Source of the DNA: VXNF01 sp964291305
GTDB taxonomy: Bacteria > Actinomycetota > Acidimicrobiia > Acidimicrobiales > CATQHL01
Length of the DNA: 64,000 nucleotides
Direction of reading: 5' to 3'
Assembly: GCA_964291305.2 (NCBI GenBank)
Contig: OZ219783.1
Coordinates: 1,612,001-1,676,000 of the forward strand
Shown: positions 7,655 through 15,682 of the stretch, in pieces
How positions within the stretch are numbered: position 1 is the first letter of the stretch
How the letters are laid out: each line of letters opens with the position of its first letter
Program-made: the position numbers and the translations under genes
Notes under the pieces: model-generated
Told to the model about the DNA's origin: nothing
What the model saw: only the letters and a program-made list of their open reading frames with translations
Databases searched by the model: none

Positions 7655-10348
7655 TCAGGACTTGGCAGCCGCCCAACTGGAGCCAAAAGCTAAGTCCACC
7701 ACCAGAGGTACTTTCAACTCGCAAGCAGTAACCATCTCGTGACGCACCAACTCGGAAGCAGCCTGGCGCTCTAATTCGGGCACTTCCAAGATCACCTCGT
7801 CGTGAACCTGAAGGATGAGGCGGCTGGCCATGGCCTGGCGTTCCAGAGCGCTGTCTATATGCACCAGCGCCACCTTGAAGATGTCGGCAGCTAGACCTTG
7901 GATGCCGGCATTCTTAGCCTGGCGCTCGCCGGCCTGGCGCACCCGAAAGTTGTCCGAACGCAACTCGGGAATGGGCCTACGGCGACCGTACAGCGTCTCG
8001 GTGTAGCCCAGCTCTCGAGCTTGAGCTACGGCGGATTCCATGTAGTCGCTCACCGCCGGAAAAGCCGCAAAGTAGGCATCCAGAATGACCTGAGCCTCCT
8101 CGGCAGGGATCGACAGCCGCTGCCCCAACCCATAGGCCTCCATGCCATAGGCCAGGCCGTAGGACACCATCTTGGCCTTCGACCGAAACTCGGTTGTGAC
8201 CTCGGTTGGTGGCACCCCGAATAACCGGGCGGCCGTGGCCGTGTGAATGTCATCCCCCACTTCGAAGGCCGCGATGAGTCCCGGATCGTCAGCCAGGTGG
8301 GCTATGCAGCGCAGCTCAATCTGGTTGTAGTCGGCAATCAGCAACTCTGTACAAGTCTTCGGCACAAACACTTCCCGAAAGGCGCGGCCAGTCTCGGTTC
8401 GCACCGGGATGTTGTGCAGGTTAGGAGCGTCGGAGGACAGGCGTCCGGTACGGGCCACCGTCTGGTTAAAAGTAGCGTGGATGCGCCCGGTGGCCCAGTT
8501 CACCTCTGCCTGCAGCCCTTGGCCGTAGGTGGAGCGGAGCTTGTCTACCTCGCGGTAGCCCAGCAGGTGCTCCACGATGGGATGCTCGCCGCGCAACCGT
8601 TCCAGGGTGGCAGCGTCGGTGGAGTAGCCAGTCTTGGTTTTCTTCTGAGGCGGCAATCCCAGGCGCTCAAACAGCACCTTGGAGAGTTGCTGAGGAGAGT
8701 TCACGTTGAACTCCTCACCGGCTTCGCTCACCACTGCCGTGCGCAGCCGCGTGGCCTCCTCGTTCAGCCGGCGGGTCAGCGCTTCGAGACCTGCGGTGTC
8801 TACGCCCACCCCGCAGTGCTCCATGCGGGCCAGAACCCGCACCAGCGGCACCTCCACGGTGTCGTGCAGCTTCTCGGCGTCGCCCTGACACAACGCCTCC
8901 CGCAGCGGCCCCGCCAGACGCGTTGCCGCCAGCGCTTCCAGGCCAGTGCTGGTGCGCAGCGCCTCGCCAACCTCGGCGAAGGCCAACTGGCCCTGAGTCT
9001 CGACAGCCTCGATTTCAGGAAGCTTGCACCCTGTATAACGCAGCAGCAGATCACCAAGCCGGTAGTCCGACTCAGCGGGATCCAACAGGTACGCCGCGAT
9101 TGCCGTGTCCATGCTGAGCGAGCGCACATCGATTTCTAGCCCTAGCAAACCGCGCATTAGGGCCTTGACGTCGTGTGCTACCAGGGGTGGCCCGCTCGGG
9201 CCTACGAGCTGAGCCAAAGCGGCTCTTACACCCGCATCGGCCAGGTGCTCATAGCTGACCCACAGCGCCTCGGGGTCGCCCTCCTCTGGCTGCTGGGGTC
9301 CCACGAGGGCCAGACCCTCCAATTCCGAGCGGCCTGGTCGGCCCGTCCAGGCAGCTGCGGTGGCCAGCCCGGCAGCATCTCCGAGAGCCGCTAGTACGGT
9401 GGCGGTAGCCCCGGGGTCGGAAGGCTCCACGATGGTGACCGCCAGTGTCTCTGATGCAACAGCAGAGGGGGCCTCCAAGCCGAGGGACTCGTGCAGGCGC
9501 TCCAGCAAGGAGTGGAACTCCAGGAACTCAAAAAATCGCCTGATCTCGCTGGGCTCAGCTGGTGCCAGGTCTAAGTCAGCCAGCGTCACCTCTAACTCCA
9601 CGTTCCGACGCAACGTCATTAGTTCGAAGTTCAAGCGGACGGTGGCTTCCGCTGCTGCCAGCGACGAGCGCAGCTTCGGGGTCTGCTCATCAAGATGCTC
9701 GTAGACCCCGTCAATGTCCCGATAGCGGGAAATGAGCCGGGCTGCCGTCTTCTCCCCCACTCCCGGAACGCCAGGCAGGTTGTCCGAAGTGTCGCCGCGC
9801 AGGGCGGCATAGGCCACGTAGTTTTCCGGCTGCACTCCGGTCCGCTCGACGATACCTGCTTCGTCGTATTGCACGTGGTCTGACATCCCCCGGCGCGGAT
9901 ACAGCACCGCGATATAAGGATCGGCCACTAGTTGGAAGGCATCCCGATCTCCGGTCACCAAGGCCACCGCTAAACCCTCACAGGCTGCCTGCGTGGCCAG
10001 CGTTGCTAGGACATCGTCAGCCTCAAATCCGGAGGCCTCCACAGCCCGTACTCCTAGCACCGACAGCACCTCGCGCAGCAGGCCCAGTTGTTCCCGGAAG
10101 GTCTCTGGCGGCTTTGCGCGGTTGGCCTTATAGCTGTCTAGGCGCTCATGGCGGAACGTGGATCCCGGCAGATCGAACGCCACCGCCACTCTCTGCGGTC
10201 GGTGATCGCGCAGCAGGTTCACGAGCATGGAGGTAAAACCAAACACAGCGTTGGTGACTTGCCCAGAAGCGGTGCGCATCTCCTCGGGTAGCGCATGGAA
10301 AGCCCGATAGGCCAGGGAGTGACCATCAATGAGCAACAAATCGGTCAT
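7655..10348 (-). CDS. polA: DNA polymerase I
   Basis: PolA fills gaps in excision repair and removes RNA primers. The 897 aa protein has three parts: an N-terminal 5'-nuclease domain (LLLIDGHSLAYRAFHALP, and GDRDAFQL with acidic metal ligands), a degenerate 3'-5' exonuclease region around residues 300-500, and a C-terminal polymerase with motif A DYNQIELR, motif B RSKAKMVSYGLAYG and motif C QVHDEVILE. The exonuclease region lacks the DxE metal motif, so proofreading is probably absent, as in other actinomycete PolA. Motif B has Tyr where E. coli has Phe762. No clear Shine-Dalgarno precedes the ATG. Confidence 0.96.
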   Translation of the reverse strand: MTDLLLIDGHSLAYRAFHALPEEMRTASGQVTNAVFGFTSMLVNLLRDHRPQRVAVAFDLPGSTFRHERLDSYKANRAKPPETFREQLGLLREVLSVLGVRAVEASGFEADDVLATLATQAACEGLAVALVTGDRDAFQLVADPYIAVLYPRRGMSDHVQYDEAGIVERTGVQPENYVAYAALRGDTSDNLPGVPGVGEKTAARLISRYRDIDGVYEHLDEQTPKLRSSLAAAEATVRLNFELMTLRRNVELEVTLADLDLAPAEPSEIRRFFEFLEFHSLLERLHESLGLEAPSAVASETLAVTIVEPSDPGATATVLAALGDAAGLATAAAWTGRPGRSELEGLALVGPQQPEEGDPEALWVSYEHLADAGVRAALAQLVGPSGPPLVAHDVKALMRGLLGLEIDVRSLSMDTAIAAYLLDPAESDYRLGDLLLRYTGCKLPEIEAVETQGQLAFAEVGEALRTSTGLEALAATRLAGPLREALCQGDAEKLHDTVEVPLVRVLARMEHCGVGVDTAGLEALTRRLNEEATRLRTAVVSEAGEEFNVNSPQQLSKVLFERLGLPPQKKTKTGYSTDAATLERLRGEHPIVEHLLGYREVDKLRSTYGQGLQAEVNWATGRIHATFNQTVARTGRLSSDAPNLHNIPVRTETGRAFREVFVPKTCTELLIADYNQIELRCIAHLADDPGLIAAFEVGDDIHTATAARLFGVPPTEVTTEFRSKAKMVSYGLAYGMEAYGLGQRLSIPAEEAQVILDAYFAAFPAVSDYMESAVAQARELGYTETLYGRRRPIPELRSDNFRVRQAGERQAKNAGIQGLAADIFKVALVHIDSALERQAMASRLILQVHDEVILEVPELERQAASELVRHEMVTACELKVPLVVDLAFGSSWAAAKS

Positions 10349-10398
10349 AAGATTCGGAGGACTGGCAACAGTCGGTCAGACAGGCGCGCCGCAGCGGC

Positions 10399-11025
10399 TC
10401 ACCGCTGCTGTTCAGGAGGCCCCGACGACACCGACAGAGTGCCGGCCAGCAGCTCCTCTGCCACAGTACGCATCGGGCGGCGCTGATTCATGGCGGTCCT
10501 GCGCATGAAAGCGAAGGCGTCGGCCTCACGGAAGCCGTAGGTATCCATTAGCAGTCCTTTGGCCCGCTCCACGATCTTGCGGGTCTGCAACTGCTCGGCG
10601 TAGTCGGTGGCTTCGGCCGCCAGCGCCTGAGACTCACCGAACCGGGCCAGGGCGATCTCAATGGCCGCTACCAACTCGCCAGTGGCGAAAGGCTTCACCA
10701 AGTAGGCCAGAACGCCCGACTGGGCCGCCTGCGCTACCAGTTCGCGCTGGCTAAAAGCGGTCAGCAAGAGCACCGCGCAGAGCCGCTCGTCGCTAATGGC
10801 TCGGGCTACAGTCAGACCATCGTTGCCCGGCATCTTTATGTCCAGGATGGCCATGTCGGGTCGAAGTTCACGCACCAGCACAAGGGCTTCATCGCCGCGC
10901 CCGCTATCGGCCACCACCTCATAGCCCTCGGCGGTGAGCGTCTCCTTCAGATCCAGACGGATGATGGCTTCGTCCTCGGCAATAAGGACGCGTGTGCGAG
11001 TTCCGCTGGCCCGATCGGCGCTCAC
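10399..11025 (-). CDS. Response regulator with ANTAR RNA-binding domain (PdtaR-like)
   Basis: The 208 aa protein has an N-terminal receiver domain and a C-terminal ANTAR domain. In the receiver, the acidic pocket is at IAEDEA, the predicted phospho-acceptor is Asp62 (AILDIKMPG), and the conserved Lys111 is in LVKPF. The ANTAR domain spans about residues 135-200 (RKIVERAKGLLMDTYGFREADAF). ANTAR regulators bind paired stem-loops in nascent RNA and prevent termination. The mycobacterial PdtaS/PdtaR pair is the nearest known model. No histidine kinase gene lies next to it. It overlaps the upstream small coiled-coil gene by 4 bp, so the two are translationally coupled. Targets cannot be told from the window. 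Confidence 0.9.
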   Translation of the reverse strand: MSADRASGTRTRVLIAEDEAIIRLDLKETLTAEGYEVVADSGRGDEALVLVRELRPDMAILDIKMPGNDGLTVARAISDERLCAVLLLTAFSQRELVAQAAQSGVLAYLVKPFATGELVAAIEIALARFGESQALAAEATDYAEQLQTRKIVERAKGLLMDTYGFREADAFAFMRRTAMNQRRPMRTVAEELLAGTLSVSSGPPEQQR

Positions 11026-11333
11026 AGCGCCCGCCGACTTGAGAGGCGGTCCAGCAGCGAGTCCAGACGCTCCTCCAGCTCGGTAATCTCCGCCTCGAGC
11101 CGGTCCCGATGGCCAGCCATGGCAGCAGCGTGGCGGGCGGCGGTGCGGAGATCGCGGTCGGCGACTGGCGTTTCGGAGACGAGCGCTCGAAGGTGGGCGT
11201 CAGCCTCGGTGTCGCTGAAATAAACGAGTTGCTCTTCGGCAAGCTGAAGCTCCGCCCGGCAGCGCACCAAACGTCGCGACACTTCGCTGATTCGCCGACG
11301 GATCAGCGCACGGGGCAAGACTGCTAGAACCAC
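11022..11333 (-). CDS. Small coiled-coil protein of unknown function
   Basis: I do not recognise this 103 aa protein. It is charged and predicted helical, with a basic N-terminus (RALIRRRISEVSRRLVR) and two heptad-like stretches, one around residues 25-45 and one at the C-terminus (RLEAEITELEERLDSLLDRL). There is no signal peptide or membrane segment. Its stop overlaps the start of the ANTAR regulator by 4 bp, so the two are probably made together. It may modulate or partner the regulator, but that is only suggested by coupling. Confidence 0.75.
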   Translation of the reverse strand: MVLAVLPRALIRRRISEVSRRLVRCRAELQLAEEQLVYFSDTEADAHLRALVSETPVADRDLRTAARHAAAMAGHRDRLEAEITELEERLDSLLDRLSSRRAL

Positions 11334-11367
11334 AAGGCCATCTTAGGAGCCCGCCCGCCCGGGAACC

Positions 11368-12834
11368 TCAGAAGGTCTGCTCCACAAACCGCTCCAGGTG
11401 GCGCAGCGTGCGCACCTCGAAAGTTCCGTCGCAGTGAGCGCCGTACTCGTTCATGATGGAGTCCCCGGTGTTCCAGTAGGAGCGCGGCTCGGGGTTCAGC
11501 CAGAAGACCCGCCGAGCCTTACGCTTCAGTTCGCGCATCACCCAAGAGCCGGAAGCGTGATAGTTGTTGCGGGCGTCGCCGAGGATCATGACGGTGGTCT
11601 TAGGCCCAACCGCTGTCCCGTAGCGATCCCAGAACACTCCTAGGGCGTGGCCGTAGTCAGAGTGGCCGTCCACCCAGACCACATCCGCAGTGGTGTTCAC
11701 CCGGTGAATAGCCTCAGCAATGTCGTCGCTGGATTCGAAGAGCTTGGTGACCTCGTCTAAGCCGTCAATGAACACGAAGGAGCGCACCTTGGTGAAGTGG
11801 CTGCTGATGGCGTAGACAAGGTGCAGCGTGAAGCGGGCGAAGGCTGCTACCGAGCCGCTGATGTCGGCAATGACCATGATCTCGGGCTTGGCCGGCCGCT
11901 TGTAGCGAAAGTGCGGCTCTGCGAGCGCGCCGCCGTAGCTAAGCGACTGCCGGATGGTCCTGCGGAAGTCCAGCACGCCCCGTCGACGGTGGCGCCGGCG
12001 GCGGGATAAGCGCGCCGCCAGCTTGCGGGTCAGGGGATCGATGGCCTTGCGCAGCGATTCCATCTCCTCCCGAGTGGCGTGCATGAACTCCACATCCTCC
12101 GGTAGAGGCTTGCGCAACGTCCGAGCCATTGCCTCGGTGCCGCGATCGGCTACCAGCCGACGGCGAATCTCGGCCTCCACTTCCTTGCGTAGCTGATCGA
12201 TGCGCGCCTCCAGCTCGTCGCGCTCGAGGCGCTCCTCCAGCGACGTGAGCGGTCGTCCTGCCTGCTCTCGGATGGTCTCTAGAAGCTGCTCTAGCAGGGC
12301 CTCTAGGTTCAGATTGCGCAGCGTGCGATAGAGGTAGTAGGTGCCGCCCACCGGCCGCCCCGGCTCCATACCGGCGTAGCGCTGCATGGCGCGCCGGGCC
12401 ACCGCCCGCAACTGAGCCTTATCACCCTGCAGCAGAGCGGCGAACAGCAGCCGGGAGAGTTCGTCGTCACTCAGCGACTCGCCGCTACCTGCCTCCTGGC
12501 TCTGAGAATCTACTAACTCCGGCTTAGCCCGATCGTCAGCCCACGAGCCGCCCTCCGGCTCGTACTCTGCGCCCCGCAAAGAAAAGTAAACCTCGAAGAG
12601 GGTCTCGAAGGCCTGCCGGTGGGGGTAGTTCTTCACCAGTGTGGCCGCCAGGGCAGACTTGAACGCCTGCCGGTCGCCGAGCGGGATATGTCGCACCGCC
12701 TCCATGGCGTCTAGGTGCTCGGTGAGGCTGACCGGCAGGCCAGCGCGGCGCAACTCGGCAATAAAGCCTCCGAGCATCCCCAGCAGCGGCGAGTCCGCCA
12801 AAGAGACGCCGGCCGATTCAGGCGGAGCTGTCAT
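11368..12834 (-). CDS. VWA domain (CoxE-like) protein
   Basis: The 488 aa protein has a helical N-terminal half with charged segments and a C-terminal von Willebrand factor A domain of the CoxE family. The MIDAS start DISGS is in VIADISGSVAAFARF, with later metal-site residues around VWVDGHSDYG and LGDARNN. VWA proteins of this type pair with MoxR AAA+ ATPases as chaperone-like modules for metal insertion or enzyme maturation. The moxR gene lies about 78 bp upstream on the same strand, which supports such a pair. No carbon monoxide dehydrogenase or other obvious client gene is in the window. The start lies within a run of three ATGACA-like repeats, so the exact ATG is uncertain. Confidence 0.87.
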   Translation of the reverse strand: MTAPPESAGVSLADSPLLGMLGGFIAELRRAGLPVSLTEHLDAMEAVRHIPLGDRQAFKSALAATLVKNYPHRQAFETLFEVYFSLRGAEYEPEGGSWADDRAKPELVDSQSQEAGSGESLSDDELSRLLFAALLQGDKAQLRAVARRAMQRYAGMEPGRPVGGTYYLYRTLRNLNLEALLEQLLETIREQAGRPLTSLEERLERDELEARIDQLRKEVEAEIRRRLVADRGTEAMARTLRKPLPEDVEFMHATREEMESLRKAIDPLTRKLAARLSRRRRHRRRGVLDFRRTIRQSLSYGGALAEPHFRYKRPAKPEIMVIADISGSVAAFARFTLHLVYAISSHFTKVRSFVFIDGLDEVTKLFESSDDIAEAIHRVNTTADVVWVDGHSDYGHALGVFWDRYGTAVGPKTTVMILGDARNNYHASGSWVMRELKRKARRVFWLNPEPRSYWNTGDSIMNEYGAHCDGTFEVRTLRHLERFVEQTF

Positions 12835-12874
12835 AGATGAGATGTCATAACTGTGATGTCATAACCAGATCCCA
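12832..12874. repeat. Triple TATGACA repeat around the VWA gene start
   Basis: Read on the minus strand, TATGACATC occurs twice (about 12866-12858 and 12852-12844), about 14 bp apart, followed by the TATGACAGC that contains the annotated start of the VWA gene. Each copy contains an ATG, so three start-like triplets lie in a row without a clear Shine-Dalgarno. This looks like a small tandem duplication of a start region. Confidence 0.5.
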
Positions 12875-12912
12875 GCTGCGGACCGCCTTAGTTTCAGCAC
12901 CTCCCCAACTGC

Positions 12913-13797
12913 TCAGCTAGGCAGTCCAGCGGCCATGGCGTCGCCGGTAAAGAACTCTTTGAGCGCTTTCTCGATGTCGCTGCGGTGTTTCAGCAGGGTG
13001 TTCAAGGTCCCGGCCGCAGTCTCGGCGTCGATGTGTTCAACCCCGAGCAGAACCAGCGTACGCGCCCAATCCAGAGTCTCGGAGACCGACGGGGACTTCT
13101 TCAAGTCCAACTGGCGGACCGAGCGAACGATGCGCGCTACCTCGTCCGCCAGCATCTCGCCGATATCGGTCACCTTGGTAAGCACGATCTCCCGCTCTCG
13201 CTGCACCTCGGGATAGTCGATGTAGAGATAGAGGCAGCGCCGCTTGAGAGCCTCAGAGAGTTCGCGAGTGTTATTGGAGGTTAAGAACACTAGGGGAATC
13301 TGGGTGGCTTCCATAGTGCCAAGCTCGGGTATAGAGACCTGGTAGTCGCTGAGGATCTCCAACAACAGGGCCTCGGTTTCTACCTCAACACGGTCCACTT
13401 CGTCTACTAGCAGCACGACGGGATCCCTAGCCCGGATGGCCTCCAGCAGCGGACGGGTCAGCAGAAACTCTTCGGAGAAAATGTCATCGGAGATTTCCTC
13501 CCAGTCGCGCGACTCGGCCTGAATGCGGAGCAGTTGCTTCTTGTAGTTCCACTCGTACAGCGCTTTGGACTCGTCGATGCCTTCGTAGCACTGCAGTCGG
13601 ATGAGCCGTGCACCGCACATCTCTGCCACACTCTTGGCTAGTTGCGTCTTGCCTGTCCCTGCTGGCCCTTCGACCAGCACGGGCTTGGCCAAGCGGTCGG
13701 CCAGGTAGACCACCCCGGCGATGGGTTCGTCGGCGAGGTATTGCACGCCGTTGAGAGCGTCACGCACGGCTTTGACACTGGCGAAGCGGTGGCTCAT
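12913..13797 (-). CDS. MoxR-family AAA+ ATPase
   Basis: The 294 aa protein is a MoxR-type AAA+ ATPase. It has Walker A GPAGTGKTQLAKS near residues 40-52, Walker B VVLLVDEVDRVE, sensor 1 around VFLTSNNTRELSEALKRR with an arginine-rich finger region, and a C-terminal lid with SVSETLDWARTL. MoxR ATPases remodel or metallate protein complexes with VWA partners. The next gene downstream encodes a CoxE-like VWA protein on the same strand. Upstream, a direct repeat pair separates it from murJ. Confidence 0.92.
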   Translation of the reverse strand: MSHRFASVKAVRDALNGVQYLADEPIAGVVYLADRLAKPVLVEGPAGTGKTQLAKSVAEMCGARLIRLQCYEGIDESKALYEWNYKKQLLRIQAESRDWEEISDDIFSEEFLLTRPLLEAIRARDPVVLLVDEVDRVEVETEALLLEILSDYQVSIPELGTMEATQIPLVFLTSNNTRELSEALKRRCLYLYIDYPEVQREREIVLTKVTDIGEMLADEVARIVRSVRQLDLKKSPSVSETLDWARTLVLLGVEHIDAETAAGTLNTLLKHRSDIEKALKEFFTGDAMAAGLPS

Positions 13798-13831
13798 CAG
13801 GCTGTCAGGCTAAGGCACGGTCGCTGGAGCC

Positions 13832-13920
13832 CCGCACTGTTACCCATACCCAGTCTTGGCTGGGCTCTGCGTGGTGGTGGCACTTGGCCGCACTGTTACC
13901 CATACCTGGTCTTGGCTGGG
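13832..13920. repeat. Direct repeat pair (33 bp, period 56) between murJ and moxR
   Basis: Copies at 13832-13864 and 13888-13920 match at 31 of 33 positions. Each contains CACTGTTACCCATACC followed by GTCTTGGCTGGG. The second copy directly abuts the murJ stop codon at 13921-13923. Each copy can form a small hairpin, CCCAG-tcttgg-CTGGG in the first; the two differences in the second copy fall in the stem and leave G-U pairs. The repeats could act as a 3' processing signal or weak terminator after murJ. There is no T-run. Confidence 0.7.
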
Positions 13921-15636
13921 TCAGTCGCGGCGGGCTGCCCAGAGGCGCCGTCGTAGTGGTAGTAGCAGGTGGCGGGCCGCGGGCTGGCCGCAGATGTTGG
14001 CGACCAGCAGGTAGACAGCCCCGGAGGGGACCAAGCAGACCGCTGCGGTTAGCAGGTGTGGAGCTTCCGCCATGAGCCGCTGTAGCAGGTATCCGACCAG
14101 CCCCGCCAGCACCGCTGCGGGCACCAGCCGTCCCGCTAGGCGGCCAAACGGCGGGCGCAGCCCGAGCGTTTGATACACCCGTCTAGCCAGCAGCCCTAAC
14201 TCCAGCCAGGCCGCTACTGCCGCCGCCAGCGCTAGTCCCACCGCCCCCAGCCGCCTGATGTCGCCAGCTTGTCGAATGGTCCCGTCGAGCAGCCAAAACG
14301 CCGGCAAGTCCCCCAGCCTTCGGAGTTCTCCGTCGATCACTCCCAGCCGGTCCAGCTGAATCATCAGCACCATCCCACCCAGGGCGGCGAACAACAACCG
14401 GCCCGCGGCGATCCTGGCCGGACCTTTCGTGTCGCCCGCGGCGTAGCAGGTGTTCTGCAACAGCCGGGAGAGCCCCGCGGCCACGATGCCCAGGCTGTAA
14501 GAGGCCAGCACTAGCCATACCACGTAGGTGTCATCGGCGGTGAAGTTCACTCGCTGATAAAGCGCGCCCACTATTGGGCGCCCGAACACCACAAACGCCA
14601 CGAGGGCGAAGACCAGAAACAGCAGCACTCTGGCCGCCGCTACCACCAGGCGCTCGTTCAAGCGCTCCCGTATCTCCTGTTCTCGCGCCAGTTCGGGCAG
14701 GTCCGCGGCAGCCACCGACACCGCGAAAACGCTGATAGGCATGAGGTATAAAACCTGAGCCCGGTCCAGGTAGGCAATAGCCCCCGTGGCTAGCAGCGAC
14801 GCCAGGATCACATCTACGTAGCTCGAGATCGTGACCACCCCGCGACCTGCTACCGCCGGGCCGAAACGGCGAACCACCTCGCGCACCCCACGCAAACGCA
14901 GTTGCAAGCTGAGGCGCAGCCGCGGCACCAAAGAAACCACGTAGGGGACCTGCACGGCGAACTGCAAAGCGCCCCCCACCAGCACACCCCAAGCCGCCGC
15001 CTCAGCAATACCAGTCTCGGCGGCGCCGGCGATCCCCGCAGCCGCCACCGCGGCGACTATGGCCACGTTCCACAACACCGGCGCCACGTAGGAGAGGAAG
15101 AAGCGCCGGTGGGCGTTCAGCACGCCAAGACACCAGGCAGCCAACACGATCAACCCGATACCCCCAGCCATGATGCGGATCAATACCACCGTCAGCTCGT
15201 GCCGGATGCCGGAAAACCCGGGTGCCACGATCCAAGTAAGCGGCTCGGCTAAGAAAATCGCCAACAGCACCAGCCCACCGGTGAGCACCGTCAACAATCC
15301 GGCCACCGCACCGGCCAGCCGGCCCGCCCGAGCTTCGTCCCCCTCCTCCAACACCTGGGCGTAAACCGGAATAAACGAAGCCGACAACGCCCCCTCGCCC
15401 AGCAGATTCTGCAACAGCTTCGGGATCCGTAAAGCCGCCCCGAAAGCATCAGCCGAAGCCCGCGTGCCCAGAAAAGCCCCAAGAACCGCCTCACGGGCAA
15501 CCCCCGAAAAGCGCGACAGCACCACACCCGCCCCAACGACGGTGGCACTCCGCCCGCTGCGCCGACGACGCTCGCTGAACCCTCCCGCCGCCGACGCCTC
15601 ATCGCCGGCGAACAACCTTCGGTAGAATCCCCGCAC
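13921..15636 (-). CDS. murJ: Lipid II flippase MurJ/MviN
   Basis: This is a polytopic membrane protein of the MviN/MurJ family. It moves lipid II across the membrane for peptidoglycan synthesis. The family start region SATVVGAGVVLSRFSGVAREAVLGAF is clear, followed by many hydrophobic helices, roughly 13-14. The open frame extends to 16053, but that extension overlaps proA on the other strand and looks like antisense shadow. I prefer the GTG at 15636, which gives 571 aa and leaves a 46-bp divergent gap to proA. The exact start is uncertain because no good Shine-Dalgarno is seen. It transcribes towards moxR. Confidence 0.88.
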   Translation of the reverse strand: MRGFYRRLFAGDEASAAGGFSERRRRSGRSATVVGAGVVLSRFSGVAREAVLGAFLGTRASADAFGAALRIPKLLQNLLGEGALSASFIPVYAQVLEEGDEARAGRLAGAVAGLLTVLTGGLVLLAIFLAEPLTWIVAPGFSGIRHELTVVLIRIMAGGIGLIVLAAWCLGVLNAHRRFFLSYVAPVLWNVAIVAAVAAAGIAGAAETGIAEAAAWGVLVGGALQFAVQVPYVVSLVPRLRLSLQLRLRGVREVVRRFGPAVAGRGVVTISSYVDVILASLLATGAIAYLDRAQVLYLMPISVFAVSVAAADLPELAREQEIRERLNERLVVAAARVLLFLVFALVAFVVFGRPIVGALYQRVNFTADDTYVVWLVLASYSLGIVAAGLSRLLQNTCYAAGDTKGPARIAAGRLLFAALGGMVLMIQLDRLGVIDGELRRLGDLPAFWLLDGTIRQAGDIRRLGAVGLALAAAVAAWLELGLLARRVYQTLGLRPPFGRLAGRLVPAAVLAGLVGYLLQRLMAEAPHLLTAAVCLVPSGAVYLLVANICGQPAARHLLLPLRRRLWAARRD

Positions 15637-15682
15637 GACAAGAGCGTAATCAGCGCTGCTTAGAGCACTTGGGAGGCACACC

